NCBI GenBank assembly: GCA_025355875.1
Contig: JANXYV010000028.1
Span: 1-64,000 of the forward strand
Length of the DNA: 64,000 nt
Direction: 5' to 3'
Source: Prolixibacteraceae bacterium
GTDB taxonomy: Bacteria; Bacteroidota; Bacteroidia; Bacteroidales; Prolixibacteraceae
In this document: positions 46,034 to 55,644 of the stretch, in pieces
How positions within the stretch are numbered: position 1 is the first letter of the stretch
How the letters are laid out: every line of letters starts with the position of its first letter
The notes under the pieces: generated by a model
The model's input: only the letters and a program-made list of their open reading frames with translations
What the model was told of the DNA's origin: nothing
Database searches by the model: none
Translations under genes and position numbers: made by a program

Positions 46034-46714
46034 CTAAATACGTTTATGGCGAATATCCTTCCCTTCGGATGAATAGTAGGAAGCCTCCGCAATATTTGCT
46101 GAATGATCTGCAATCCGCTCAATAGCTGCAGCCAATTCTTTGATGTTGATAAAACTGATTAGAATTATCTTGTCTTCGGAAACCAGATTTGCCCGTTCTG
46201 CCACTTTTTTGAGCATTTTATGGTTGAATTCGTCTACCAGTGGTTCCGCTTTTAAGGTCCACATGGCCAGTTCCATATCCTGATTGATGAACGATAACAT
46301 CGACCGCCGGGCCATATCAACGCTCAGGTCCATCATTTTCGACAAAAATCCCGAAAGGCTGCCATATACCTCCTGAGTCTCGATCTTTTTCATCAGCTTG
46401 ATGATAGTGATGGCCAGATCTCCCATCCGTTCGAGACTAATGATAATGCGATAACAGGCAATTAACTTTCGCAACTCGGAGGCTACCGGTTGATAAAGGA
46501 CAATTGAATTGATCACCTCTTCGGAAAGCTTTACCTCCAGCTTATTGATTTTTCTTTCATTCTTTTTGATTGATTCAAGCTGTTCTGCTTCAAACTGGAG
46601 CAAGCCTGAAGATATTAACTTCTTAACTTCATCAAGCTGACCAAGTACCAGATTGGCAAGTTTCTCATAATCAACAAGTATGTTTTTTATGGCTTCGTCT
46701 TTTTTTAAGGTCAT
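46034..46714 (-). CDS. phoU: PhoU phosphate signalling protein
   Basis: This cytosolic negative regulator links the phosphate transporter to the PhoR kinase. Two homologous three-helix PhoU domains are visible, the first around 20-100 (KNERKINKLEVKLSEEVINS) and the second around 120-215, ending in the typical ERIADHSANIAEA. The length of 226 residues is standard. It is the first gene of a phoU-phoB-phoR-like operon. No pst transporter genes are in the window, although phoU is commonly next to them. Confidence 0.92.
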   Translation of the reverse strand: MTLKKDEAIKNILVDYEKLANLVLGQLDEVKKLISSGLLQFEAEQLESIKKNERKINKLEVKLSEEVINSIVLYQPVASELRKLIACYRIIISLERMGDLAITIIKLMKKIETQEVYGSLSGFLSKMMDLSVDMARRSMLSFINQDMELAMWTLKAEPLVDEFNHKMLKKVAERANLVSEDKIILISFINIKELAAAIERIADHSANIAEASYYSSEGKDIRHKRI

Positions 46715-47137
46715 ACAGTTGTTCTTTTCTTTATTGTAATTGCTACTTCATTTTGTTTTTAACGGACAGAACTGACCGTAAAGGTATTTAATGTACTTAT
46801 TTAAAGCGCCAGTCCAAGATACGGAAATATTATTATTGAAGGAAAGCATCCCCAAAATATTGAAAATATTCCTTTTTCAGCGATACAAAACTGTAGCTTA
46901 ATAATTACAAAGCCATTACATCTTTGTTACAACTCTGTTAAAATACTCCGGAAATACCTAATAAGAAATATGCAGGCAGGTTTTTATTGATCTGTACCTT
47001 AGTAAAATGTGACTGGGAATACCTTGGATATTAAAGCAGATGCGATTACAAAACGATAAACAATCGATTATAAACAGGCAAAAATCGCCTTCTCACACAG
47101 CTTCGACAATGTTTTTGATGGAATAGAGTTTTTTCTA
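46715..47137. other. Upstream region of the phoU operon
   Basis: About 420 bases without a gene lie between the phoU start and the stop of the permease gene. It is AT-rich and contains four 11-bp-phased repeats at 46900-46943. I see no perfect TAnnTTTG promoter on the minus strand, so the phoU promoter may need an activator. Nothing else was recognised. Confidence 0.5.
46900..46943. promoter_or_regulatory. Candidate PhoB operator: four tandem 11-bp repeats
   Basis: Four consecutive 11-base units end in the cores TTACAA, TTACAT, TTACAA and TTAAAA (starting at 46905, 46916, 46927 and 46938, so exactly 11 apart). The last two units share 9 of 11 bases (CTTTGTTACAA, CTCTGTTAAAA). PhoB and PhoP regulators bind such 11-bp direct repeats, and the Bacillus PhoP core is TT(A/T/C)A(C/T)A. 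The site is about 190-230 bases upstream of phoU, in the opposite orientation to it. Confidence 0.5.
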
Positions 47138-47893
47138 TTACATCAAAAGTAATAATGCAGAAATTGCCGTGATGACAATGACAAACCCGCGATAGGTCCG
47201 TTCAGGAATAATCCGGACCATTTTGAACCCTAGAAATGCACCCAGCGCAATGGCCGGTAAGGTCATCAGATCGACAGCCAGGGTAGGCAGACTGATGTTG
47301 TTCCAGACAAACAGTTGAAGTGGGAACTTGGTGAAATTGATGATCATGAAAAACCAGGCCCCGGTACCAATGAAACTATTCTTTGGCAGGTGCATAGCCA
47401 GCAGATAGATGGCAAAAACCGGTCCTGCCACATTGCCGATCATGGTGGCAAAACCTCCCAGGATACCCATCGATGCTGCAAACCACCATTTGTCGGGGAA
47501 GAAATGGGTTCCTTTCCGCTTGTCCTGCCAGAGCATCAGCGCAATGCTCAGGAAAACCAGGACGGAAATCAGATTTTTGAATTGCTTGTCGTTGACGGAA
47601 TTGCCCACCCAAAGTGCGATCAACAATCCAACCACTGCCCAGGGCAGAACTTTGATCAGGTGTGCCCAGTTGGCATGACGCCGGTAATAAGCAACTCCAA
47701 AAATATCAGCCATCATCAGGATGGGAAGCAAAACGCCGGTCGATTGTTTGGCGCCAAAAATAAATGCCAAAGCCGGAACCACAATCATGGAAACTCCCGG
47801 AACACCAACTTTCGACATGCCAATGAGCATTCCGCAAGCCAGGATGATAGTCCATTCAAATGCATTGATTGGCATAGAACCAAGTAATTCCAT
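47138..47893 (-). CDS. TauE/SafE family permease
   Basis: This inner-membrane protein belongs to a family that exports sulfite, sulfoacetate and related anions. The start gives WTIILACGMLIGMSKVGVPG, the typical first span with GxSK-like turn. The second repeat has MGILGGFATMIGNVAGPVFA, and seven or eight spans are seen in total. The length of 251 residues is standard. It stands alone, with no sulfonate genes around it, so the substrate cannot be named. Confidence 0.88.
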   Translation of the reverse strand: MELLGSMPINAFEWTIILACGMLIGMSKVGVPGVSMIVVPALAFIFGAKQSTGVLLPILMMADIFGVAYYRRHANWAHLIKVLPWAVVGLLIALWVGNSVNDKQFKNLISVLVFLSIALMLWQDKRKGTHFFPDKWWFAASMGILGGFATMIGNVAGPVFAIYLLAMHLPKNSFIGTGAWFFMIINFTKFPLQLFVWNNISLPTLAVDLMTLPAIALGAFLGFKMVRIIPERTYRGFVIVITAISALLLLM

Positions 47894-47995
47894 GATTTTA
47901 TTTTTAGTAAAGCAATAAAAGTAACCGATTGGCTTTTCATTGCAATAAAGTGAAGTAAAATTTCGGATGCCTGTTTTCCGACTTCGGTCTTCCCT

Positions 47996-49009
47996 CTATT
48001 TCAAACTTATATTCGAATAATCCACCCGGTGTTCTCCGTATGTTTCTACAATCTGGCGCAGTTCTTCCAGAACATTTTCCATGGTTTCGGCCTGAAGCAA
48101 GCGGATACGATGTTCCCTGAAATTGGTCAACGTCGGAAAGTATCGGGCAAAATGGCGCCGCATCATTAAAATGCCACTGCGGACATTATCCTTCCATTCA
48201 ACCGACATATTCAGCTGATCGCGAACGTTCTGAGCCACATCGGCCACCGTTGGGGGTGGAAGCAATTCACCGGTTTTCAGGTAATGTTTCACTTCTGAGA
48301 AAATCCATGGCCGGCCAATCGACCCACGGCCAATCATCAGGGCATCCACTCCGGTTTGGTCTAAAAATATTTTGGCTTTCTCCGGCCCGTTGATATCGCC
48401 ATTCCCGATAATCGGGATTTTCATGCGCGGGTTGTTTTTCACCTCTGCAATCAGCGACCAGTCGGCTTCTCCGGAATAGATCTGACTACGAGTCCGGCCA
48501 TGAATAGCCAGTGCTGCAATACCCGCATCCTGCAACCGTTCGGCAACCTCGACGATTATTTTACTGTTTTCGTCCCAGCCCAAACGGGTCTTTGCGGTAA
48601 CCGGAATTTTTACGGCATTCACAACGGTTTCAGTCATCCGCTGCATTTTCTCCGGATCGAGCAGCATGGCAGCGCCAGCCCCGTGGCGAATGATTTTCTT
48701 CATCGGACAGCCGTAGTTGATGTCAATAAAATCGGGTTGTGATTCCTCGGCCACCTTGGCAGCTCCCACCATCGAATCAATATTGTGTCCGTAAATCTGG
48801 ATGGCCACCGGCCGGTCGAAATCGAAAAGAGTCATTTTTTGTTTCGTCTTCTGAATATCGCGAATCAATGCTTCCGACGAAACAAACTCGGTATACATCA
48901 CATCGGCGCCGTACTTTTTGCACATATACCGAAACGATTTATACGTCACATCCTCCATGGGCGCCAGAAACAGCGGCATTTCCCCTAAATCAATATTTCC
49001 GATTTTCAT
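47996..49009 (-). CDS. dusB: tRNA-dihydrouridine synthase B
   Basis: This FMN enzyme reduces specific uridines in tRNA to dihydrouridine. The start PLFLAPMEDVTYKSFRYMC gives the FMN-binding APMxxVT, and the catalytic Cys101 lies in DINYGCPMKKI. FMN phosphate binding follows in IPIIGNGDING and DALMIGRGSIGRPWIF. It has 337 residues, full length. It is divergent from the small lipoprotein gene that follows. Confidence 0.95.
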   Translation of the reverse strand: MKIGNIDLGEMPLFLAPMEDVTYKSFRYMCKKYGADVMYTEFVSSEALIRDIQKTKQKMTLFDFDRPVAIQIYGHNIDSMVGAAKVAEESQPDFIDINYGCPMKKIIRHGAGAAMLLDPEKMQRMTETVVNAVKIPVTAKTRLGWDENSKIIVEVAERLQDAGIAALAIHGRTRSQIYSGEADWSLIAEVKNNPRMKIPIIGNGDINGPEKAKIFLDQTGVDALMIGRGSIGRPWIFSEVKHYLKTGELLPPPTVADVAQNVRDQLNMSVEWKDNVRSGILMMRRHFARYFPTLTNFREHRIRLLQAETMENVLEELRQIVETYGEHRVDYSNISLK

Positions 49010-49076
49010 GAATCTGTAAACTTAACGCAACTAAAACCTCAGCTTTCCCGTCTTAGTTCAAATGAATGACAAAACT

Positions 49077-49490
49077 ATGAAACTTCTGCCGGCTCTAAAA
49101 TATATCCTGATTATTTTCCTGTTCTCAGGAATGGCCTGCGAAAAAACGGTTCCCGAGCCAACATTCATTATCGGCAAGGAATCTGAATTTCGGATCCATC
49201 AGCTTTACAATTCGAGCGATGGGAAATGTACCCTGCTGATTACTGAAATTGCTGATTCGCGATGTCCGGAAGGTGCAATGTGTATTTGGCAGGGAGAACT
49301 GAGCCTGAAAGGTGAATGGACAGAAAGCAATACCAAAACCTCCATCGAAATACATTCGGTCTTGAAAGACCTGCAGAAACAGCCAGCTGGAATTACCATC
49401 CAGATCGTCGATGCCAAACCAACTCCAAAGGTCGGGATTGAATCAAAACCGAATGATTTGGTGATTACCTTGCTGATCAAGAGGAATTAA
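49077..49490 (+). CDS. Small lipoprotein with RCPxxxxCxWxG motif
   Basis: From ATG 49077 the product has 137 residues. The hydrophobic N-terminus ends in FSGMAC, a lipobox, so it is probably anchored in the envelope. The core holds ADSRCPEGAMCIWQGE, a motif found in many small secreted Bacteroidota proteins, in which the two Cys may form a disulfide. The mature domain is about 115 residues with beta-strand pattern. No function is known to me. ATG 49062 is an alternative start. Confidence 0.72.
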   Translation: MKLLPALKYILIIFLFSGMACEKTVPEPTFIIGKESEFRIHQLYNSSDGKCTLLITEIADSRCPEGAMCIWQGELSLKGEWTESNTKTSIEIHSVLKDLQKQPAGITIQIVDAKPTPKVGIESKPNDLVITLLIKRN

Positions 49491-49491
49491 G

Positions 49492-49914
49492 CTACTTAAT
49501 TTTCATTTTTAGATCAATCAGTTTCATCACATTCTCAAGATCTTCGTCCGAACCTATGATGACTGTAACACAGCGGCTATGGTTAAACGGTTTGGCATTC
49601 CGGTATTCTTCTTTAATGTGTTCAGGAAGGTCACTGGATTCAATCATCGGAATTGCTTTTTCGCTCAGCCAAAAACTTACCCGGAAAGTATCTTTCTGAA
49701 TTCCAATCCAGTAAATCGTATTTTTCTTCCGGAGGGCACGATGCAGCCAAACTTTTCCATCATTGTAAAACCGCCATTCTTCGGAGATGTCGAAATGATT
49801 TTCATAGAGATAATCGACCATCTTTTCCCAGTACACGCTATTCTCTCCAATGATCGAATAAATCAGTTCATCAGTTGGCTGAACATTTGGGTCGGTTAAA
49901 ACAATGGGTTCCAT
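49492..49914 (-). CDS. DUF3788 family protein
   Basis: This is a soluble 140-residue protein with no signal peptide. The pattern WEKMVDYLYENH, WRFYNDGKVWLHRALRKKNTIYWI, FRVSFWLSEKAI and PFNHSRCVTV matches the DUF3788 family as I recall it. Its function is unknown. It converges with the small lipoprotein at one base. Confidence 0.72.
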   Translation of the reverse strand: MEPIVLTDPNVQPTDELIYSIIGENSVYWEKMVDYLYENHFDISEEWRFYNDGKVWLHRALRKKNTIYWIGIQKDTFRVSFWLSEKAIPMIESSDLPEHIKEEYRNAKPFNHSRCVTVIIGSDEDLENVMKLIDLKMKIK

Positions 49915-49981
49915 AAGTTTTGGATTTGAGTGTGGTTTTTCAAAAGCCTGACTAAGTTACGAAGTTTCTTGTGGCAAAAAA

Positions 49982-50014
49982 AAATCCCTGTCAACTTTTG
50001 GCTGACAGGGATTT
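49982..50014 (-). terminator. Terminator of the queA operon
   Basis: A perfect 12-pair stem (AAATCCCTGTCA / TGACAGGGATTT) with a nine-base loop. On the minus strand the stem is followed by a run of T (AAAAAAAAA on the plus strand). It lies 19 bases past the queA stop. Confidence 0.9.
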
Positions 50015-50032
50015 CCTTGAACGTATTTTAAC

Positions 50033-51082
50033 TTACAGTATGAGCATCGCATCGCCATAGGTTCCGAAACGGTATTTCTCGGCAATTGCTTCTTTATAAG
50101 CCCGCATTAAATTGTCGTATCCGGCAAAACCGGCGGCCATCATCAGCAGGGTTGAAAGCGGTAAATGGAAGTTCGTAATCATCCGGTTGGCCACGCTGAA
50201 TTCATAGGGCGGGAAAATGAATTTGTTGGTCCAGCCCTCAAAAGGTTTCATGTGCCCCTGGGTCGAAACCGAACTTTCGATGGTGCGCATTACCGTGGTG
50301 CCCACCGCGCAAATATTTTTCCGGGCATCGCGTGCATTATTTACGATTTCACAGGCTTCTTCCGAAATCCAGATTTGTTCCGAATCCATTTTATGTTTGG
50401 TCAAATCTTCCACATCCACACTCCGGAAGTTTCCTAAACCAACATGCAGGGTAACATAACTAAAATGAACTCCGGCAATTTCGAGGCGTTTCATCAGCTC
50501 GCGGCTGAAATGGAGTCCGGCAGTCGGAGCAGCCACGGCGCCTTCGTGTTTGGCAAAGATGGTTTGGTACCGGTCTTTATCGTCGGCATTCACGGCACGT
50601 TTGATAAATTTAGGAAGCGGTGTTTCACCCAATCCGTAAAGAGTTTTCTTGAACTCCTCGTAGGGTCCGTCGAACAAAAAACGCAAGGTGCGGCCACGCG
50701 AGGTGGTATTGTCGATGACTTCAGCCACCAGCAAGTCATTTTCACCAAAATAGAGCTTGTTGCCAATACGGATTTTGCGGGCCGGATCGACCAACACGTC
50801 CCAAAGGCGTTGTTCGCGGTTCAGTTCACGAAGCAGAAAAACTTCGATTTCAGCGCCGGTTTTTTCCTTGTTCCCGTATAAACGGGCAGGAAATACCTTG
50901 GTATCATTGAAAATAAATACGTCCTGATCGCCAAAGTAATCGACTATATCTTTAAAAACCCGGTGTTCAATTGCACCGGTGGTGCGGTTCAAAACCAATA
51001 GTTTTGACTCATCCCGGTTTGTGGCCGGATGTAAGGCAATTAATTCTTCAGGTAAATCGTATTTAAACTTCGATAGTTTCAT
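50033..51082 (-). CDS. queA: S-adenosylmethionine:tRNA ribosyltransferase-isomerase
   Basis: It transfers the ribosyl part of SAM to the preQ1 base in tRNA, giving epoxyqueuosine. The start [18 protein letters not shown] and the internal [10 protein letters not shown]-like segment ([14 protein letters not shown]), [13 protein letters not shown] and [16 protein letters not shown] are the family signatures. At 349 residues it is complete. It follows truB by about 95 bases on the same strand and ends at a strong terminator. No other queuosine genes are in the window. Confidence 0.96.
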   Translation of the reverse strand: MKLSKFKYDLPEELIALHPATNRDESKLLVLNRTTGAIEHRVFKDIVDYFGDQDVFIFNDTKVFPARLYGNKEKTGAEIEVFLLRELNREQRLWDVLVDPARKIRIGNKLYFGENDLLVAEVIDNTTSRGRTLRFLFDGPYEEFKKTLYGLGETPLPKFIKRAVNADDKDRYQTIFAKHEGAVAAPTAGLHFSRELMKRLEIAGVHFSYVTLHVGLGNFRSVDVEDLTKHKMDSEQIWISEEACEIVNNARDARKNICAVGTTVMRTIESSVSTQGHMKPFEGWTNKFIFPPYEFSVANRMITNFHLPLSTLLMMAAGFAGYDNLMRAYKEAIAEKYRFGTYGDAMLIL

Positions 51083-51176
51083 ATTCTTCGTGTTAATTTC
51101 GTTAATTCCAAATAATCATCATTTATGGGCACGCTATCAGATTGTATGTCAGAAGGGTATTGTAAACTTCCTGTTT

Positions 51177-51890
51177 TCAACCGGGTGAATCTGTTTTAAA
51201 TTTTGCCATGAAATCATCCAGACTCCAGGCATCATCCAAATGCAAATTTCCAATTCTTGTCCGGCACAAACCCGCCAGATATGCTCCGGTTTCAAGAGCA
51301 CTACCCAAATCCCGTGCCAATGACCGGATGTAGGTCCCTTTACTGCAAACAACTCTTAATACGATCTCTTCTTTCGAAAAGTTAAGCAATTCCAATTCTG
51401 AAATGGTGATCTTTTTTGCCTGAAGAACCATATCTGAACCTTTCCGGGCATGTTCGTAGGCACGTTTGCCTTCGATTTTTACCGCACTAAACAAGGGCGG
51501 TATCTGATCAATTTCGCCTATAAATGTTGACAGTGTTTCGTTAACAAGTTCCGGAGAAAGATGATCGGTCGGAAAAAATTCATTTTCAGCAGTTTCCCGG
51601 TCGTACGATGGGGTGGTGGCACCCAGCCTGATCGTCGCGATATATTCTTTCTCTTTGGCCTGAATCTGATCAATATTCTTGGTTTCCTTTCCTGTACAGA
51701 CAATCATCAGTCCGGTTGCTTTTGGATCGAGTGTTCCGGCATGACCCACTTTCAACTTCTTTACACAGGTTTGCCTGCAAAGAAAATTTCGTAATTTCCG
51801 GACAAGATCAAAGGATGTCCAATCCAATTCCTTATCAAAAAGGAGAATCTCCCCTTTCTGAAAATCAAACTCCTCCAGGGATTTTCCCAT
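51177..51890 (-). CDS. truB: tRNA pseudouridine-55 synthase
   Basis: It converts uridine 55 in the T-loop of tRNA to pseudouridine. The catalytic Asp55 lies in HAGTLDPKATG. Tyr in IATIRLGATTPSYD and the basic TYIRSLARDLG complete the family pattern. At 237 residues it is the shorter bacterial type, lacking the C-terminal PUA domain. It lies 39 bases after DUF3098. Confidence 0.95.
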   Translation of the reverse strand: MGKSLEEFDFQKGEILLFDKELDWTSFDLVRKLRNFLCRQTCVKKLKVGHAGTLDPKATGLMIVCTGKETKNIDQIQAKEKEYIATIRLGATTPSYDRETAENEFFPTDHLSPELVNETLSTFIGEIDQIPPLFSAVKIEGKRAYEHARKGSDMVLQAKKITISELELLNFSKEEIVLRVVCSKGTYIRSLARDLGSALETGAYLAGLCRTRIGNLHLDDAWSLDDFMAKFKTDSPG

Positions 51891-51929
51891 CCTTCAATGC
51901 TATATAATAAGTGATTGGAAATCTGAATG

Positions 51930-52181
51930 TTATTTTTCAGATTTAGGCTTTTTCATGATGGCATAAATTTCGAATAGAAAGCCAAAAAGGACCACCATAG
52001 GTGCCAAAGTAATCCGGCGGAAGCTAAAAACTTCAGGATTAAACACTTTCGGATCACTGGCCTTTCCTCCGACCATGAGCATAAAACCAAAAACGATGAT
52101 CACAAAACCTACAACCAGTAACTTCAGGTTTTCTTTACCGAGGGCAAAGCCTTCCATATTTTCAAAATATTTTTTTGCCAT
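51930..52181 (-). CDS. DUF3098 small membrane protein
   Basis: The 83-residue product has two hydrophobic segments (LKLLVVGFVIIVFGFMLMVGG and ITLAPMVVLFGFLFEIYAIM) separated by SDPKVFNPEVFSFRRI, the family's conserved connector. Its function is unknown, but it follows ftsX in Bacteroidota genomes. It has its own promoter-like site upstream (52198-52227). Confidence 0.88.
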   Translation of the reverse strand: MAKKYFENMEGFALGKENLKLLVVGFVIIVFGFMLMVGGKASDPKVFNPEVFSFRRITLAPMVVLFGFLFEIYAIMKKPKSEK

Positions 52182-52197
52182 TGTATGAAAATTTTTG

Positions 52198-52227
52198 CAA
52201 AGTTAGCCGAAAAGTTTAAAGATCAAA
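52198..52227 (-). promoter_or_regulatory. Promoter of the DUF3098-truB-queA group
   Basis: On the minus strand TTTG (52227-52224), an 18-base spacer and TAACTTTG (52205-52198) match the Bacteroidota consensus. The DUF3098 ATG is 16 bases downstream. Confidence 0.65.
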
Positions 52228-52243
52228 GATTACACCTTGAATG

Positions 52244-53125
52244 TTAATAGAATAACTCATCAAATTTTAGCCGGATGAATTTATTGACGGCAAAATAGGT
52301 TGAACCCCATGAAATCATTACTCCGAAAAGTAAGTCAGCGAAAAAAACAAGTCCAAATATCTTGAAGTCGTTCAGGTCAATAATCCCGGTAAGTTCCGAT
52401 GAATAGGAAATCATCAGGATAAAAAGCAGACAATTGGCTGCCAGAGCCCCGATGATCCCATATTTTATGCTTCGTTTGACAAAAGGCGCACGAATAAAAC
52501 TATCGGTAGCACCAACAAGCAGCATGGTATTGATGATGAACCGCTGTGAATAGATCGATATCCGGATGGTATTGTTGATCAAGGCAGAGAAAATAAACAG
52601 GAGCAGGCCTGAAAAGAAAATCAGGACAATGCCTATTTTTTTAACATTTTCGTTTATGATGCTGACAATATCCCGCTGAAACATGACTTCCTTTACCTGT
52701 GGAAACTCCATGAATTTCTTCTCCAGAAGGCTCAGTTTTTCGGGAGTGGCAAAGTCGGCGTAAAGTTTTACGTCGATCGACGAAAGCAATGGATTGTAGC
52801 CCAGAAAACCTGTAAAATCTTCACCTAAATCTTTTTTCAATTTTTCAGCGGCAGTTTCCTTGTCAATATATTCCGACGACTTCACAAAATTGGATGCCTT
52901 CAGGGAAGCTTGCAGGTCGGCCACATCTTTTTCCTGAATGTCATCTTTCAGGACCAGCGTCACCCCAATGTTTTCGCGAACATATTTGGCAAGCCGTTCA
53001 GCGTTGAGCAAAACCACTCCCAGCATACCAATCAGGAACAACACCATCGAAATGCTGACGGTTGTGGTCAGGTAGGATTTAAAAATCCGACGGTTGAGCT
53101 TCTGTTGCTTTGGTTTGCCTGCCAT
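52244..53125 (-). CDS. ftsX: Cell division protein FtsX
   Basis: This is the membrane subunit of the FtsEX complex that activates peptidoglycan hydrolases at the septum. An N-terminal span (SYLTTTVSISMVLFLIGMLGV) precedes a periplasmic loop (about 50-170, with EKDVADLQASLKASNFV) and three C-terminal spans (for example VLIFFSGLLLFIFSALINNTIRI). The length of 293 residues is typical. The ATPase FtsE is not adjacent in the window. It lies seven bases after yfhO on the same strand. Confidence 0.92.
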   Translation of the reverse strand: MAGKPKQQKLNRRIFKSYLTTTVSISMVLFLIGMLGVVLLNAERLAKYVRENIGVTLVLKDDIQEKDVADLQASLKASNFVKSSEYIDKETAAEKLKKDLGEDFTGFLGYNPLLSSIDVKLYADFATPEKLSLLEKKFMEFPQVKEVMFQRDIVSIINENVKKIGIVLIFFSGLLLFIFSALINNTIRISIYSQRFIINTMLLVGATDSFIRAPFVKRSIKYGIIGALAANCLLFILMISYSSELTGIIDLNDFKIFGLVFFADLLFGVMISWGSTYFAVNKFIRLKFDELFY

Positions 53126-53131
53126 CCTGAT

Positions 53132-55600
53132 TTATTTTTTTGATTTGAACTGATAGAAAAAATATCCGCCAATAGCCAAAAGCAGCAAGATTGAGCTGGC
53201 CATCGAAACCTTGTTTCCGAAGTAATACGATTGGGGTTCGAACTTAAACTCAATCTGGTGTTTTCCGGAAGGGATTACCATCGCCCGAAGAACGTAGTCG
53301 GCCTGAAAATGTGCGCTTTCTTTTCCATCGATGAAACTCTTCCAGCCTTTCGGATAATAGATTTCAGAGAAAACAGCCAGTTGGGGGCCGCTGTTCACGG
53401 TGGCCTCATATTTCAGGTAATTGGGTTTGTATTCGGTCAGGATAATTTGCCCATCTCCCGAACCGGTTTTAAAACCTTCCAATCCGTTCTCAAAGCTTTT
53501 ATTGACGATGGCGGTCGATTTTGGGTTGAAGTTCTTCAGCGAACTTACTTCTTCGTCAGCTTTGGTTACCAGTTTGACTTCTTTCACCAGCCAGGCATTT
53601 CCCAAAGCATGCGAATTGGCCAGTGGAGGGCTGTTCACGTCATAAATAAAGTATTTGGTGTTGAGCATGTTAATTACCGGCAGAAAATTCATCAACGAAT
53701 CAACCGAATTGGGCTTTTTAAATCCGCCTATTAAAGTTTGCATTTCAGGCTGAATATCATACGAGAACAATTCGTTGTATCGTTTCATCTTTGCTCCGTG
53801 GTAGCCGCCAATTGATTTATGAAAATACGATGTTCGGGCATCAGCCATAGGATTCTGAAGATTGAGAACGCGGTAATACAAATCTTTATCTTTCTTAATT
53901 TCCTTATCAACAGGCATTTCCTGGAGCAATGCAGATGCTTGTTTTTTCGTAGTAAAATTATCGTTGTTGAAGTATTTTTTGTCTACTGGCCACATATCTA
54001 CCACAACAAGCCCAACCCATAAAATGAGGGCATATTGAGCTTTGATTTTGTTGTTCCAATAGGCCCACAAGCCGCCTGCCGCAGCCGTCACGAAAAGGAA
54101 GGTGCGGAAAGCATCAATCTGAAGTGCACTTTTCCGGTCGGCAATCAAGGCATCAATCAGTTGTTGCGGCCATCCCATTTGTGCATATTGGGCATCGGTG
54201 CTTCCGGAGAAAGCACCGGCCATGCCTGGAAGAATTGCAAAAATCAATGCCAGTCCACCTGTAATTCCGAAGGCATATTTCAGGCCTTTCATGAATTCGG
54301 CATCGGTGATTTTTCGCAGATAAACTTCACGAATGGCCAGCACTCCCAGCAATGCCATGGCAAACTGCTCGATGACAATGATGTTTTTAACATCCCTGAA
54401 TTTGTTGTACCCGGGAAAATAATTGAGCATGAGGTCGGTCAGAATGGAGAAATTCTTCCCGAGAGAAAGCAGCAGCGAAAAAGCAAAAACGGCTACCAGC
54501 CACCACTTGTCCTTCCCTTTTACCAGAAATATTCCCAATACAAACAGAAAACACAAAACTGCTCCAAAATAGAAAGGTGCGCCTGAAATCGGCTGACTTC
54601 CCCAATACATGGGCATTCCGCTTTCAACCATTTTTTTTGCCGGAGCGGCGCCCTGTGATTCGGCAATAAATTTATAGGTTTCGGAACTTGTGCTTAACGG
54701 CTCGCTCATGCCACCGCCTTTGAAACGCGGAATAAATGCGGTCATAGCTTCCCCCAGGTCATAACTGTATTCAAGAATATAGGACTGTTCGAGTCCGCTT
54801 GATTTATTTTCATTGTTCAGGCTTAATTCCGACTGTCCACGCATTGAATACTTGCCGTATTCATACGTGGTATATAATCTTGAAAAATTGGTTCCCACTG
54901 CCAATAGAACAGCCACCATCAGAAATGCGGCAGTTTTGGCAAAATCGGGAAGTGTTTTTTCCTGAATTGCAAAAACAAGGTAGGTAATTCCAAGGATCAG
55001 GACCAGGATGGCCACGTAATATGTCATTTGCAGGTGATTCGCACTGAGCATCAGTGACAATCCCAGACAGGCGATGAGGCTTCCGGAGATTTTATTTTTC
55101 TTGAAAGCTACCAGAATACCTGCTACAATAAGGGAAATGTAAGTTAGCGCATGAGCCTTAGTGAAATGTCCTGTAGCCATCACCGCAAAATTGAAGGTCA
55201 TGAGTCCGTAGGCTAAACTGGCAGCAAAGGCCGTCCAGATGCCAATATCAAGGAGAATACACAAAACAAAGAAAAACAGAAAACTGAACGAAAGGACAAT
55301 TACCGGTGTTGAAATAGAGGTAATTGATTTTTGAACCTTCGAGAGTATCTCACCCGAATATATGGTTGATATCAGGTAAGCAGGCATTCCGGAGAACATA
55401 TTGTTCGACCAAAGCGCTTCTTTCCCGGTGGCATTACGGTAATCCACAATTTCTTTTGACATACCCATAAATTGACCATCTGAACTTTGCAGCTTTTTGC
55501 CTTCCAGAACCGGTGAGAAATAAATAACGCTGATCACCAGAAACAACACAACAGCAAGTACATACGGGCCTGATTTGCGAAGGAGATTTTTTGTATCCAT
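53132..55600 (-). CDS. YfhO family polytopic membrane protein
   Basis: The 822-residue protein has an N-terminal membrane region of about 12 spans (to about 560) and a C-terminal soluble, beta-rich region that ends in one more span (LLLLAIGGYFFYQFKSKK). Sequence YPKGWKSFIDGKES near the C-terminus and the start VLFLVISVIYFSPVLEGKKL are typical of YfhO, a glycosyltransferase-like (GT-C fold) family involved in modifying cell-surface polymers in Gram-positives. In Bacteroidota the role is not known. It precedes ftsX by seven bases. Confidence 0.87.
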   Translation of the reverse strand: MDTKNLLRKSGPYVLAVVLFLVISVIYFSPVLEGKKLQSSDGQFMGMSKEIVDYRNATGKEALWSNNMFSGMPAYLISTIYSGEILSKVQKSITSISTPVIVLSFSFLFFFVLCILLDIGIWTAFAASLAYGLMTFNFAVMATGHFTKAHALTYISLIVAGILVAFKKNKISGSLIACLGLSLMLSANHLQMTYYVAILVLILGITYLVFAIQEKTLPDFAKTAAFLMVAVLLAVGTNFSRLYTTYEYGKYSMRGQSELSLNNENKSSGLEQSYILEYSYDLGEAMTAFIPRFKGGGMSEPLSTSSETYKFIAESQGAAPAKKMVESGMPMYWGSQPISGAPFYFGAVLCFLFVLGIFLVKGKDKWWLVAVFAFSLLLSLGKNFSILTDLMLNYFPGYNKFRDVKNIIVIEQFAMALLGVLAIREVYLRKITDAEFMKGLKYAFGITGGLALIFAILPGMAGAFSGSTDAQYAQMGWPQQLIDALIADRKSALQIDAFRTFLFVTAAAGGLWAYWNNKIKAQYALILWVGLVVVDMWPVDKKYFNNDNFTTKKQASALLQEMPVDKEIKKDKDLYYRVLNLQNPMADARTSYFHKSIGGYHGAKMKRYNELFSYDIQPEMQTLIGGFKKPNSVDSLMNFLPVINMLNTKYFIYDVNSPPLANSHALGNAWLVKEVKLVTKADEEVSSLKNFNPKSTAIVNKSFENGLEGFKTGSGDGQIILTEYKPNYLKYEATVNSGPQLAVFSEIYYPKGWKSFIDGKESAHFQADYVLRAMVIPSGKHQIEFKFEPQSYYFGNKVSMASSILLLLAIGGYFFYQFKSKK

Positions 55601-55644
55601 ATTATTAACAGGTGTAATTTTATAATTCGTATTTTCGTGCGGAG

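Noticed and set aside
51083-51176. preQ1 riboswitch upstream of queA
   Set aside because: No C-rich pseudoknot pattern of the preQ1 class was found in the 94-base spacer.
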